Below, in pieces: positions 7,683 to 16,712 of a DNA stretch of 34,629 nucleotides. The stretch is from Saccharofermentans sp. GTDB lineage: Bacteria > Bacillota_A > Clostridia > Saccharofermentanales > Saccharofermentanaceae. Location: positions 1 through 34,629 of the forward strand of contig JAILHX010000109.1 in NCBI GenBank assembly GCA_024695565.1, read 5' to 3'. The notes under the pieces were generated by a model that saw only the letters and a program-made list of their open reading frames with translations, searched no databases and was not told where the DNA came from. Positions within the stretch are counted from its first letter, which is position 1. Each line of letters begins with the position of its first letter. The translations under genes and the position numbers were made by a program.

Positions 7683-8878
7683 ACTGTTTTATTTGAAGGC
7701 TCATCTCCGAGAGTGATAACACCTTCAGCTCCTGCTATCTCATAAGTACCCTTTGTACCCTTAACGGCAACGATACCGTCTTCATTGGTACGGATGACTT
7801 CACCTTCAGTCCACCATTCGCCCTTAACAAGGCTCTTAAGCTTGTTATAGGCAGGCTTGCATCTGTTATCGGCAGTTACAAGACCGCTGGGCGCATTAAG
7901 CCATGCTCCGTCAGCAAAATCCCAACCGGTGATCGCCTTGATATTAGGATCAGCAAACAAGATCCTGTACATTTCTTCCCATTCTTTTGCTTGTCTGGCT
8001 TCGCCTTCAGGTGTAGTAGGCCACTCATCGACCTGCCAGTCGTTAAGATCTTCGATATAAGCCGGCATGATCTCACCGGATATGAGAGTATTCTCGGTAA
8101 AGTGGATGGGGATCCCGAATCTTCCGAATCTCTTCAATACGTCTCTTAACTTCTCTTCGCCCCAGTAACCCTGGTGCTGGTGAGACTGTATGCCGATCGC
8201 GGAGATCTCGACGCCTGCTTCAAGGCACTCTTCAATGAGCTTCTCGTATTGAGGTGAAGTATTAAAGTCGTTGATCAGGAACATTCCGTCCGGATTTGCT
8301 GCTTTTGCGGCAGCGAAAACCTCCTTAACGAGATTGACCCTGCCGTATCTTTTACAAAGTCTCGTGACTGCATTATCGTACTTATCGAAAACCGGCATGA
8401 TGACAACTTCGTTTATTACATCCCAGATATCGATAACACCCTTAAAGGCAGTTACTTCCCTGTTGATCCTCGCAAGCTGCTTATCCATGATGACTTCGTC
8501 AGGATACTGCATAAGCCAGTCAGCGCATACTGTGTGCCAGCAAAGCGGATGTCCCTTTATCGTAACGTTATTGGCGCGCAGGATCTTTGCAGCCTCCATG
8601 CGGCTCTCAAATTCGGGATAACCTTCCTGAGGTTCATATCTTCCCCAATAGAAAGGCAGGGTTCCGTAGTTAAGGAGCGCAAGCCACCTCTCAAGTCTTT
8701 CCGGATCGCCCTTCTTGCCTTCATATTCAAGGAAATCAAAAGCACCGGAACCGAAGAGGAACTGATGGGATTTCTGGTTTAATACGAGTTCTTTATTGGC
8801 AACGGGATTGCCGTTCTTATCTATAACTTTAACAAGGCTCTCACCTATACGGTGTGAAGGGGTAGTTGAAATATTCAT
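7667..8878 (-). CDS. Endo-1,4-beta-xylanase, GH10
   Basis: 403-residue GH10 enzyme that cleaves xylan or xylo-oligosaccharide backbones. The acid/base is E157 in WDVINEVV and the nucleophile is E262 in HFTENT; the substrate-binding GHPLCWH segment lies before them. A short beta-rich segment at the N-terminus precedes the barrel, and a small beta-rich tail follows it. There is no signal peptide or carbohydrate-binding module, which suggests an intracellular enzyme acting on imported xylo-oligosaccharides. The ATG has an AAAGGA ribosome binding site. The gene begins 38 bp after recO on the same strand, an odd place for a catabolic gene; a TATAAT at the end of recO could be its own promoter, but I see no convincing -35. 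Confidence 0.94.
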   Translation of the reverse strand: MNISTTPSHRIGESLVKVIDKNGNPVANKELVLNQKSHQFLFGSGAFDFLEYEGKKGDPERLERWLALLNYGTLPFYWGRYEPQEGYPEFESRMEAAKILRANNVTIKGHPLCWHTVCADWLMQYPDEVIMDKQLARINREVTAFKGVIDIWDVINEVVIMPVFDKYDNAVTRLCKRYGRVNLVKEVFAAAKAANPDGMFLINDFNTSPQYEKLIEECLEAGVEISAIGIQSHQHQGYWGEEKLRDVLKRFGRFGIPIHFTENTLISGEIMPAYIEDLNDWQVDEWPTTPEGEARQAKEWEEMYRILFADPNIKAITGWDFADGAWLNAPSGLVTADNRCKPAYNKLKSLVKGEWWTEGEVIRTNEDGIVAVKGTKGTYEIAGAEGVITLGDEPSNKTVQIFQ

Positions 8879-8916
8879 GCTCCAAGATCCTTTCGAATTT
8901 TCTATTATCGGTTAGA

Positions 8917-9657
8917 TTATAGATTATTCAGGATCGAGAGCGTGTCATATATCTTATCAAAATGTATTGAAAGATAGTCTGTTGTAAAATCTTTTAAATC
9001 TTTTTCGGTCTTCTTGTCGGCACTTGATGTAAAAAGCCTCTTCATATCGCATGTGGCAAAGAAGTTCAGTGCCCTTACAGAAGGCTCATCAAGAAGTCTG
9101 TTAAAAGACCTGTTCTGATTGCCCGATGAACTTCCGCCTGAGATATTGATCATGTACTTTCCCTGCTTGTCACCGGTAGACTTATACAGCGGATCGTCAA
9201 GATCGTAGAGGATCGTAAAACCTGCAATGGTAAGAAGCCTCCAGTTAAAAGCAGAATATATAAGAAGATATTTATCCTTATTATTTGCGAGCATGTAGTA
9301 GGCATAAACAGCAAGCTCATATGCTTCCTTAGCATTCTCACTCTGGAGCGTGCAGTCCATAAGACAGGACGAGATGTGAGCAGCAACTGTCATCTGCTCA
9401 AGGCTCTCCATGATCTTCGAATTGCTCTCAATGATCGAAGCATCCTTGAGATAGTAGTAACCGTGAGAAACGGAAACGACAAAATCGCAGAGCATATATG
9501 GCATCGAGAAGCTTCCGAATGAGCTGCCGGGTTTGGCAACTCCCTTGGCACAGATGGTAATAAGACCCCTGTCTGCCGTAAGCACAGCTAAGAGTCTGTC
9601 CTTTTCCTTATACTCGTCGGATTTGATTATTAGCCCGCGGCAATTGAAGGGATCCAT
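8917..9657 (-). CDS. recO: DNA repair protein RecO
   Basis: 246-residue mediator of RecF-pathway recombination; it helps load RecA onto SSB-coated DNA. The N-terminal OB-fold region is recognisable (GLIIKSDEYKEKDRLLAVLT, followed by GLITICAKGV). Many Gram-positive RecO proteins have a four-cysteine zinc ribbon near residues 150-180. Here there is no cysteine between residues 103 and 202, and the matching region reads LDDPLYKSTG and GGSSSGN, so the zinc site appears lost. The ATG overlaps the TAA of ybeY-era by one base (TAATG), so translation is probably coupled. Confidence 0.93.
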   Translation of the reverse strand: MDPFNCRGLIIKSDEYKEKDRLLAVLTADRGLITICAKGVAKPGSSFGSFSMPYMLCDFVVSVSHGYYYLKDASIIESNSKIMESLEQMTVAAHISSCLMDCTLQSENAKEAYELAVYAYYMLANNKDKYLLIYSAFNWRLLTIAGFTILYDLDDPLYKSTGDKQGKYMINISGGSSSGNQNRSFNRLLDEPSVRALNFFATCDMKRLFTSSADKKTEKDLKDFTTDYLSIHFDKIYDTLSILNNL

Positions 9658-11195
9658 TATTCGTCAATATCTTTGCTAAGACCGGTTGAACCGAGCATAG
9701 CGTCATTGTTCTGCCAGTCGTTCCTGACCTTAACATAAAGATCGAGATATACTTTGCAGTCTAACATCTTCTCGATGTTTCTTCTGGCAGCCGTGCCGAT
9801 GCGCTTGATCATCTGCCCGTCCCTGCCGATGATGATGGCCTTGTGGGAATCCCTGTTGCAGATGATATCTGCCTTAATGACTGTCACGGTACGGTCATCA
9901 CCAGAAGTAATCTCGCCGTCATCATTCTTCTCTTTGAACTCGTTGATGATAACGGCTGTTCCGTGAGGGATCTCCTGGTCAGTATAATGAAGCACCTGCT
10001 CACGGATAAGCTCAGCGGCAATGACGCGCTCTGTCTGATCGGTCATGTACTCACTGTCAAAGAGCCTCGGGCCTGCAGGAAGCATCTTGGTAATGACGGA
10101 AAGAAGAAGATCTACGTTCTTGCCTGTTTTCGCGCTTATAGGAACAACATCTTCGAAGTTATAGAGCTCTGAATACTTCTGCGTAAGCGGCAGGAGCTTT
10201 TCCTGGCCTGCTTCATCGTATTTATTGATCGCAAGGATAACCTTCTTGTTGCTCTGCTTAAGAAGGTCCATAAGTTTCTTCTCAACTGCGCCGGGTTCAG
10301 GGAATCTTCCGTCAGCAATAAGAACTACGCAGTCAGCACCGAGAGCAGCCTTGTAAGATCTGTCGACCATGAACTCGCCCATCTTGGAAGTCGGCTTATG
10401 GATACCCGGAGTGTCCGTGAATATGATCTGTGTATCTTCAGTGTTGTAGATAGTTCTGATATTAGTTCTTGTCGTCTGCGGCTTGTGGGATACGATTGCT
10501 ATCTTCATTCCGGTAATGTAATTCAGAAGCGTTGATTTGCCGACATTAGGGCGACCGAGCAAAGCTACCGTTCCGCAGTGCTCACAAGGAGACCCTGCAG
10601 GGATCAGGCCTTCAGACTGAACCTGATCTCTATGGTTGTCCATCTCATAGATGTCTTTTATCTCGTCATCGAAAGCAAGATCTAACGCCTTCATTAGTCT
10701 CTTCTGACGATCGATCATTATTTTCTCATCAGTAGGATCAATGTGGTCATATCCGATCAGGTGAAGAAGAGAATGGGCAATGAGGAACATCGCCTCGCGC
10801 TCAAATGAATGACCGTAGCTCTCAGATTGAGTCTTACATGCCTCGGGATTAATGAGGATATCTCCAAAACAAAGGACCTGATTGCCGTCCTCATCAGTCT
10901 CGAAGTCTCCGCTGTCCGGGATCTCAGCGAACTCTCCTTCTCTTAATTCGAGCATAGGGAATGAGAGACAGTCAGTCTCTTTATCAATATCACGCTGTTC
11001 CCTGTTGATCTCGCGGATCTCACCGGGAGTTACATATGTCAGTGTCGCATAGCCGTCTCTGAGAGATCTGGCTACCTGAGGTGAACAGTAGTCTTCACCT
11101 GTTATCTCTTCACTGAGCCTGATGATAAGGTCATCTAATGAATTCAGAGTATCTTCCGGAAATCCTTCCGCATTGTTAACTACATCAATCCTCAT
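9657..11195 (-). CDS. YbeY endoribonuclease fused to GTPase Era
   Basis: 512 residues in one frame. Residues 1-170 are YbeY, the metal-dependent endoribonuclease of 16S rRNA 3'-end maturation and ribosome quality control; the HxxxHxxxxxH zinc site is H141, H145, H151 (AHSLLHLIGYDH). A linker (about 171-205) with a CEHC motif leads to Era, the GTPase that binds the 3' end of 16S rRNA: P-loop GRPNVGKS at 214-221, DTPG, NKYD, SAK and a C-terminal KH domain with IGRDGQMIKRIG. The only methionine near the junction (M185) has no ribosome binding site before it. The ATG overlaps the pgpH stop as ATGA. In many relatives ybeY and era are separate, with dgkA and cdd between; those two are absent here. 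Confidence 0.95.
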   Translation of the reverse strand: MRIDVVNNAEGFPEDTLNSLDDLIIRLSEEITGEDYCSPQVARSLRDGYATLTYVTPGEIREINREQRDIDKETDCLSFPMLELREGEFAEIPDSGDFETDEDGNQVLCFGDILINPEACKTQSESYGHSFEREAMFLIAHSLLHLIGYDHIDPTDEKIMIDRQKRLMKALDLAFDDEIKDIYEMDNHRDQVQSEGLIPAGSPCEHCGTVALLGRPNVGKSTLLNYITGMKIAIVSHKPQTTRTNIRTIYNTEDTQIIFTDTPGIHKPTSKMGEFMVDRSYKAALGADCVVLIADGRFPEPGAVEKKLMDLLKQSNKKVILAINKYDEAGQEKLLPLTQKYSELYNFEDVVPISAKTGKNVDLLLSVITKMLPAGPRLFDSEYMTDQTERVIAAELIREQVLHYTDQEIPHGTAVIINEFKEKNDDGEITSGDDRTVTVIKADIICNRDSHKAIIIGRDGQMIKRIGTAARRNIEKMLDCKVYLDLYVKVRNDWQNNDAMLGSTGLSKDIDE

Positions 11196-13264
11196 TCAGG
11201 GTACTTGATCCTTTCGTGGAAGACGCCTGCATAAACCTGCTTGAACGCTATGACGATGTTTTCGAGGTCATCGAAAGAAAGACCTGAATTAATAAGCTGA
11301 TCCTGATCGATCTTATCCTTGATAAGCGCACGGATAAGCTGTTCTGCGCTCTGAACGTCTGTTGTCTTCATTGATCTTACAGCTGCCTCGCAAGTATCTG
11401 CGAGCATAACGATAGCCGATTCCTTGGAAGACGGAATATGTCCTCTGTATCTGAAGTTGTTGATATCCGGCGGTTCCAATCCCTTGGCCTTGGCATCGTC
11501 AACAGCCTTGCGGTAGAAATACGAAGGATATGTCGTGCCGTGATGTTCATCGATGATCTTGATGATTGCGTTGGGCAGTCTCTCCTTCTTGGCAAGCTTA
11601 ACACCGTCTTCCGGGTGCTTTGTGATTATCTGGACGCTCTCCATAACAGTGAGCCTGTCATGGGGATTGATGCCGTCATGCTGGTTCTCTGTGAAGTATT
11701 CGGGATTCTCGAGCTTACCGATATCGTGATAGTATGCCGCTACCTTACAAAGAAGTGCGTCAGCTCCGATAGCTTCAGCTGCAGAGTCTGCGAGGTTAGC
11801 TACCATCATGGAGTGGGAATGTGTACCGGAAGCTTCAAGGAACAGTCTCTTGAGCAGATACTGACCGGGCTGGCTCAGGCTGATGAGCTTAACAGGTGAA
11901 GCAGCATTGCTTACGAGTTCATAGATAGGAGACAGACCGATAGCTGCTACGAGCGAAGCGATACAGCTTACGAATGTATAGATGAATGAACTTAAGTATT
12001 CCGTTCTGGCATTACCGATAAAGAAATTGAAAGTAAGGCTCGCAGCAATGGTTGCAAGCGTCGGGAAGAAGATCAGGGCAGCATTGTTGATGATCTTGTC
12101 CGTTCTTCCCGCAAAGATCGAGCAGAGGATGATCCCAACGAGACTTACGAAGAACATCTCGGGATCAAATCCGTACATCGGCCAGATAAACAGAAGGTTT
12201 ACGACTGACAGGATGATACCGTCCTGTGTGCCGAGATATGTCGCACAAACAGCCGTAAAGAAGATTACGATGCTCAGGAGCGGAGATATGCTCGACAGAT
12301 AAACCGATGCTCCGACCGGAATAAGGAACGTAACGATGAGCATGTAGAATACCGGCAGGCTGATCTTAAGCTTCTTACGTTCGATATTAAGATAAACGAG
12401 CGCGCATGCAGAGATTACCGCAACATACAAAACAGCTCTTAAGAAGATGACTATGTCAAAAGTTGATTCTCTGATGAGCTCAAGTTCAACGAGATTGCTG
12501 TAAACGTGCTCGTCAATTATCGCTCCGGCCTCAACAAGTCTTGAACCCTTATCGATCATGACAGGATCGTTGATAACTGCAATATAAGCATTGTTAGCAG
12601 AATCCGCAGTTGCCTTCTCATCGTAGATAGTATTAGGTTCGAGGATCGTAGTAAGAACTATCCTCATGCAGTCTGCATACTTCTCATATGAAGGATTCGA
12701 TTCAATGAAGCCCGTGATCTGCTCATCGATCTTATCAGCAAGGACCACCTCATTAACATCACCGAGCATAATGAGCTCTGCCTGGGAAGTCGTCTTCTCT
12801 CTGATATATGTGAATGTATGATTGGACATCTCGAAAAGAACAAGGAGGTCGTCTTTATTGATAGATACCTTCAAGGTCTGCTCAACGCTGAAAGAAAGCT
12901 GTGTGGCAGCCTCACCGGGAGTGATGAGATTCGGCGTGTTCCTCGCCTGTGTGTAGGTCTGTCTCTCCTGCTCGGCAAGGTCAAAGAAGTCATCTACTCT
13001 GTCAATGCAGTCCTGTGACTGTTTATCCGATCTTACGAAAATGCTCTCAACGGTGTTTCTCGCATTGATAGCTCTTCTCTCAGTCTCATATGTGTCAGCG
13101 AAAGTTCTCGGAGCATAAATATCCTGATTTGCTATTGAACCTACTTCGTAGTCATAACTGACAGGAAGTGATCCGTAGAATACCAGGAAAACAATAGTAA
13201 GTGCAGCAAGCACCAATGATATTATCTGATGGAACTTAGGTTTTGCGGACTTGGTATTACTCAT
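11192..13264 (-). CDS. pgpH: 7TM-HD cyclic-di-AMP phosphodiesterase PgpH-like (YqfF)
   Basis: 690-residue membrane protein. A first membrane segment (about 17-36) is followed by an extracytoplasmic 7TMR-HDED domain, then about seven membrane segments (290-460) and a cytoplasmic HD domain. The HD signature H513-D514 lies in YYHDIGKLENP, with HSMMVANLAD before it. In Listeria and Bacillus this family hydrolyses cyclic-di-AMP and so affects potassium balance, cell wall and stress responses. Its start overlaps the phoH stop as ATGA and its stop overlaps the ybeY-era start as ATGA, so the three are tightly coupled. Confidence 0.93.
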   Translation of the reverse strand: MSNTKSAKPKFHQIISLVLAALTIVFLVFYGSLPVSYDYEVGSIANQDIYAPRTFADTYETERRAINARNTVESIFVRSDKQSQDCIDRVDDFFDLAEQERQTYTQARNTPNLITPGEAATQLSFSVEQTLKVSINKDDLLVLFEMSNHTFTYIREKTTSQAELIMLGDVNEVVLADKIDEQITGFIESNPSYEKYADCMRIVLTTILEPNTIYDEKATADSANNAYIAVINDPVMIDKGSRLVEAGAIIDEHVYSNLVELELIRESTFDIVIFLRAVLYVAVISACALVYLNIERKKLKISLPVFYMLIVTFLIPVGASVYLSSISPLLSIVIFFTAVCATYLGTQDGIILSVVNLLFIWPMYGFDPEMFFVSLVGIILCSIFAGRTDKIINNAALIFFPTLATIAASLTFNFFIGNARTEYLSSFIYTFVSCIASLVAAIGLSPIYELVSNAASPVKLISLSQPGQYLLKRLFLEASGTHSHSMMVANLADSAAEAIGADALLCKVAAYYHDIGKLENPEYFTENQHDGINPHDRLTVMESVQIITKHPEDGVKLAKKERLPNAIIKIIDEHHGTTYPSYFYRKAVDDAKAKGLEPPDINNFRYRGHIPSSKESAIVMLADTCEAAVRSMKTTDVQSAEQLIRALIKDKIDQDQLINSGLSFDDLENIVIAFKQVYAGVFHERIKYPE

Positions 13265-14205
13265 AATTCGCCTTTGCTCCTCTTCGCTTCCTCATAGGCT
13301 TTAACGATCCTTGCAACAAGGCTGTTTCTTACGATATCGGAATCATTGAGACTTACGATCTTAATGCCTTCAACATTAGGCAGTACGGTGATCGCATCCT
13401 TAAGACCGCTCTCGATTCCTCTTGGCAGGTCGATCTGCGTAAAGTCACCGCAGACACAGGCTCTGCAGTTTACTCCGAGTCTTGTAAGGAACATCTTCAT
13501 CTGTTCAGGAGTTGTATTCTGAGCTTCATCAAGAAGCACAAAACAATCGTCCAAGTTTCTGCCTCTCATAAATGCCAGAGGGGATACTTCGATAACGCCC
13601 TTGTCGTAGTAGCGCTCGAACATCTCCTGCCCCAAGAGCGCCGAGAGAGCATCATAGATAGGACGCATATAGGGATTGACCTTCTCCTCGATATCACCGG
13701 GCAGAAATCCCAAACGCTCGCCTGCTTCGATCGCAGGTCTTGTTAATATGATCCTTGATACTTCCCTTGCCTTAAGAGCCTTAACCGCCATCGCAACTCC
13801 GAGGAACGTTTTACCGGTTCCTGCAGGACCAGCGCAGATAACTAATTCAGACTGCTTGAGGGAATCAACATAAAGTCTCTGCCCAAGTGTTCTTGCCTTA
13901 ATGGCTCTGCCTGAAGGAGTCATGTAGAAGACTTCATCAGAAGTCTTAAGGAACTCTTCAAGTCTTCCTTCCTTGGAAAGATTCATGATATAGAGGATAT
14001 CCGTCTCATCAATGGCGGAATCATCAGCGAGCTTATCGAGAGCCAAAAGAGCATCCTTCGCACAAACGACATTCTCGGAATCGCCCGTAATAACAAAGCC
14101 CTTGCCGTCATGCTCGATATCGACATCAAAAAAGCCGGCTATTCTTGCTGTATAGACACTTGCCGTCTGGGTTGAATTACTAAGATGTTCGATTCTCTCT
14201 TCCAA
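13261..14205 (-). CDS. PhoH-like ATPase
   Basis: 314-residue PhoH family protein, a RecA-fold ATPase linked to RNA handling and usually encoded next to ybeY. Walker A is GPAGTGKT at residues 126-133, Walker B is VLLDEAQN, and the conserved ILTRPAIEAGERLGFLPGD stretch is present. An N-terminal region of about 100 residues resembles the small domain of this family. I chose the TTG start at 14205 because an AGGAGAG ribosome binding site lies 6-7 nt before it. This is the first gene of the phoH-pgpH-ybeY/era-recO operon and has its own promoter just upstream. Confidence 0.93.
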   Translation of the reverse strand: MEERIEHLSNSTQTASVYTARIAGFFDVDIEHDGKGFVITGDSENVVCAKDALLALDKLADDSAIDETDILYIMNLSKEGRLEEFLKTSDEVFYMTPSGRAIKARTLGQRLYVDSLKQSELVICAGPAGTGKTFLGVAMAVKALKAREVSRIILTRPAIEAGERLGFLPGDIEEKVNPYMRPIYDALSALLGQEMFERYYDKGVIEVSPLAFMRGRNLDDCFVLLDEAQNTTPEQMKMFLTRLGVNCRACVCGDFTQIDLPRGIESGLKDAITVLPNVEGIKIVSLNDSDIVRNSLVARIVKAYEEAKRSKGEL

Positions 14206-14226
14206 ATATGCTCTCCTATAAAAAGA

Positions 14227-14255
14227 ATTATTATGCTAATTAATTATCCCGTCAA
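14227..14255 (-). promoter_or_regulatory. Promoter of the phoH-pgpH-ybeY/era-recO operon
   Basis: -35 TTGACG (14250-14255), 17-bp spacer and -10 AATAAT (14227-14232) lie between the rluD stop and the TTG start of phoH. The predicted start near 14220 leaves a leader of about 15 nt that is mostly the ribosome binding site. Confidence 0.5.
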
Positions 14256-14260
14256 CCGAT

Positions 14261-15175
14261 TCAGCCCTTAAAGCTCCTAAGCAGAGCCTCATAGTAATCG
14301 GGAAGATCAACTTCAAAATGCATGGTCTCTCCGGTCCTCGGATGAACGAAAGTGATAGCCTGGCTGTGAAGTGCCTGGCCTGCCAGTCCGTAGTTCTTGC
14401 GTCTGGGTGCATAAACAGGATCACCTACTACCGGGTGACCTATATAAGCCATATGAACTCTGATCTGATGCGTTCTGCCGGTCTCAAGGATAAGCTTGAG
14501 ATCTGATACTTCGCCCAGTCTGTCCAGGACTTCGAAGTGCGTAACCGCGTTCTTGCCGTCCTTGATAACAGCCATCTTGCGTCTGTCATTGGCAGATCTT
14601 CCGATCGGAGCATCGACCATTCCCCTGTCTTCCTTGACATAGCCGTAAACTAGAGCCCTGTACTCTCTGACGATCTCATGGCGCGAGAGCATATCTGCAA
14701 GTTTCAGATGAGTGTAGTTATTCTTGCAGGCAAGCATCAGGCCTGATGTGTCCTTATCGATCCTGTGAACGATACCGGGTCTTACAACACCGTTGATATC
14801 GGAGAGTTCATCCTTGCAATGAGAAAGCAGCGCATTAACCAGGGTCCCTTCGCTGTGACCTGCAGCAGGATGAACGACCATACCCTGAGGCTTGTTGATA
14901 ACAAGCAGATCCGAATCTTCATAAACGATATCAAGCGGAATATCCTGAGCAACGAAGGAATCGTCTTCCTTTGGTTCGGGAATATCTGCTTCGACAATGT
15001 CTCCTGATGCGAGTTTGGTTCCTGCCTTCGTGATCACCTTACCGTTTACGGAGACCTTGCCGTCGTCGATCAGGCGCTTATAAAACGACCTGGAATATGT
15101 CGAATCAAAAGCCCCGGTCACGAAGCTGTCCAATCTGATTCCGTCCTGATCACAAGCCTTACTTACTACCGGCAT
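14261..15175 (-). CDS. rluD: 23S rRNA pseudouridine synthase, RluD type
   Basis: 304 residues. It has an N-terminal S4 RNA-binding domain (IRLDSFVTGAFDSTYSRSF onward) and a RluA-family catalytic domain with D140 in HRIDKDTSG. It probably modifies helix 69 positions of 23S rRNA, as RluD does; substrate choice is inferred. The frame is open further upstream, but I start at the ATG at 15175, which has a strong AAGGAG ribosome binding site and gives a normal S4 N-terminus; the longer version would add 15 arginine-rich residues read from lspA. The start overlaps the lspA stop by 17 bp. Confidence 0.92.
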   Translation of the reverse strand: MPVVSKACDQDGIRLDSFVTGAFDSTYSRSFYKRLIDDGKVSVNGKVITKAGTKLASGDIVEADIPEPKEDDSFVAQDIPLDIVYEDSDLLVINKPQGMVVHPAAGHSEGTLVNALLSHCKDELSDINGVVRPGIVHRIDKDTSGLMLACKNNYTHLKLADMLSRHEIVREYRALVYGYVKEDRGMVDAPIGRSANDRRKMAVIKDGKNAVTHFEVLDRLGEVSDLKLILETGRTHQIRVHMAYIGHPVVGDPVYAPRRKNYGLAGQALHSQAITFVHPRTGETMHFEVDLPDYYEALLRSFKG

Positions 15176-15728
15176 CGCGCTTCTCCTTCTTCTTGAACAG
15201 GATATTCCAGAAGGATTCAAAATACTTGGAACCGAATACGATGATGCAGATAAGAAGGATCGTACCGACTACGGCACACATATCTGCAAAGTTGAAGATC
15301 GGGAATGTATACGTACCGAAATCGAATCTCAAATAGTCTACAACATATCTGAGCCGGATCCTGTCTATAAGGTTTCCGATGGCACCTGACGTCAGAAGGC
15401 AGAAAGCTAATGAGAGCAGCTTCATGGAGTGCCTTGATGATATGAGCATCAGGATATAGATAACAAGTCCTAAGACAATGGAGATACCTGTCAGAAAGTA
15501 GATACCCCATGCCTGATTGGCAAACAGGGAAAACGCGCTGCCTGTATTCTGGGCATAGTAGATTGAGAAGAACTTATCGATAACCACAAGGCTTCCATAA
15601 AGCTCAAAATTGTTAACTATGATCTGCTTTATAAACTGATCGGCAGTTACAAGCAGGATAGAAAGAAACACAAATACTACACAGATGTCATAACCCTTGG
15701 CTGACTTCTTGTTAAACTTCTCACTCAT
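15159..15728 (-). CDS. lspA: Signal peptidase II (lipoprotein)
   Basis: 189-residue membrane aspartyl protease that removes the signal peptide of prolipoproteins after lipidation. Four hydrophobic segments are visible, and the two catalytic aspartates lie in GNLIDR and FNFADMC. I start at the ATG at 15728, which overlaps the ymdB stop by 8 bp and gives a typical length; an upstream in-frame extension of 39 residues has no membrane signal and lies inside ymdB. The ribosome binding site is weak, so coupling to ymdB translation is likely. The lipoprotein at 2677-3909 would be a substrate. Confidence 0.93.
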   Translation of the reverse strand: MSEKFNKKSAKGYDICVVFVFLSILLVTADQFIKQIIVNNFELYGSLVVIDKFFSIYYAQNTGSAFSLFANQAWGIYFLTGISIVLGLVIYILMLISSRHSMKLLSLAFCLLTSGAIGNLIDRIRLRYVVDYLRFDFGTYTFPIFNFADMCAVVGTILLICIIVFGSKYFESFWNILFKKKEKRDAGSK

Positions 15729-16503
15729 ATTCGCAGAACCGTTTAATATCGGTACACCTTCCGTTTTTATCGGTCTCAAAGATAATACCACATACAAAAC
15801 CGGGACCGTCAGCCGGTTCATACTTGGCAGGAAGCTTATAAGCAAGCCTCTTTATCGATGTATTTACATCCATACCGAGGACGGATTCTTTTGCTCCTGT
15901 CATGCCGCAGTCAGTGATGTAACCCGTGCCCTGAGGCAGGATCGTCTCATCTGCAGTCTGTACATGTGTATGTGTTCCTGCGACAACGGATACCTTACCG
16001 TCAAGGTAATAACCCATAGCGCACTTCTCTGAAGTTGCGTCGCAGTGGAAATCAAGAACTATGGTATTGCACTCCTCTACCCTCTTAAGCCTGTCAACGA
16101 GCTTGTCAGCATAGGAAAAAGGATTGTCGGGAAGCACATTTGCATAAACCTGTCCTAACAGATTAAATACGCCGATCTTCTCGCCATTCTTCTCGAAAAC
16201 ACAGAAATCATTGCCTGGCCATGACGGACTGAAGTTGGCAGGTCTTGCCACATTCGGAACCTTGGATATCTGGCTGATGAATTCCCTGTTAGAGAAAGTG
16301 TGATTGCCCATCGTAAACAGATCAGCACCGTAATTCTCGAGTTCCCTCAAGATATTGATCGATGCGCCGAGACCGTGAACGCTGTTCTCAGCGTTGACGA
16401 TACAGCAATCTATTTCATTGTTCCTGAGAAATCCGGGCATTACTTCGCGAAAAGCACGGCGGCCTGCATAACCGACTATATCGCCTACAAAGCAAACTCT
16501 CAA
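15721..16503 (-). CDS. YmdB-family metallophosphoesterase
   Basis: 260-residue calcineurin-like phosphoesterase of the YmdB (TIGR00282) type. Metal ligands are visible in VGDIVG at the N-terminus, NAENS, GNHTF, DFHCDATSEK and the late GTHTHVQTAD. In Bacillus subtilis YmdB hydrolyses 2',3'-cyclic nucleotides, affects biofilm versus motility decisions and is encoded near rny, as here. The start is TTG at 16503 with a GGGGG ribosome binding site 7 nt before. It heads a ymdB-lspA-rluD operon. Confidence 0.92.
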   Translation of the reverse strand: MRVCFVGDIVGYAGRRAFREVMPGFLRNNEIDCCIVNAENSVHGLGASINILRELENYGADLFTMGNHTFSNREFISQISKVPNVARPANFSPSWPGNDFCVFEKNGEKIGVFNLLGQVYANVLPDNPFSYADKLVDRLKRVEECNTIVLDFHCDATSEKCAMGYYLDGKVSVVAGTHTHVQTADETILPQGTGYITDCGMTGAKESVLGMDVNTSIKRLAYKLPAKYEPADGPGFVCGIIFETDKNGRCTDIKRFCEYE

Positions 16504-16534
16504 AGCAATACCCCCAATCTTTTTATTCTTTTAA

Positions 16535-16543
16535 ATTATAACA
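16535..16543 (-). promoter_or_regulatory. Extended -10 promoter (TGTTATAAT) of ymdB-lspA-rluD
   Basis: A perfect TATAAT (16535-16540) with an upstream TG lies 32 bp before the TTG start. No good -35 is seen. It lies after the rny terminator, so ymdB has its own start of transcription. Confidence 0.5.
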
Positions 16544-16590
16544 GATTGCGATGAAAATACTAAAGACTGAACAGTCACTTCTTAAGTCTC

Positions 16591-16649
16591 GCAACAAAAA
16601 AGGACCTTCGGTCAGATATCAATCACTTGATAAATGACCTTGGGTCCTT
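16591..16649 (-). terminator. Intrinsic terminator of rny
   Basis: A long stem with arms AAGGACC-x3-GGTCA and TGACC-x3-GGTCCTT (16599-16649) has an internal 3x3 loop. On the minus strand it is followed by TTTTTTGTTG. The plus-strand side also has a T-rich tract, so it may stop transcription in both directions. Confidence 0.8.
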
Positions 16650-16712
16650 GATTTTTGTTTTGAACGATGAATCCTAACGCGTTAAATAAATATATATATA
16701 AGCGATAAATAG

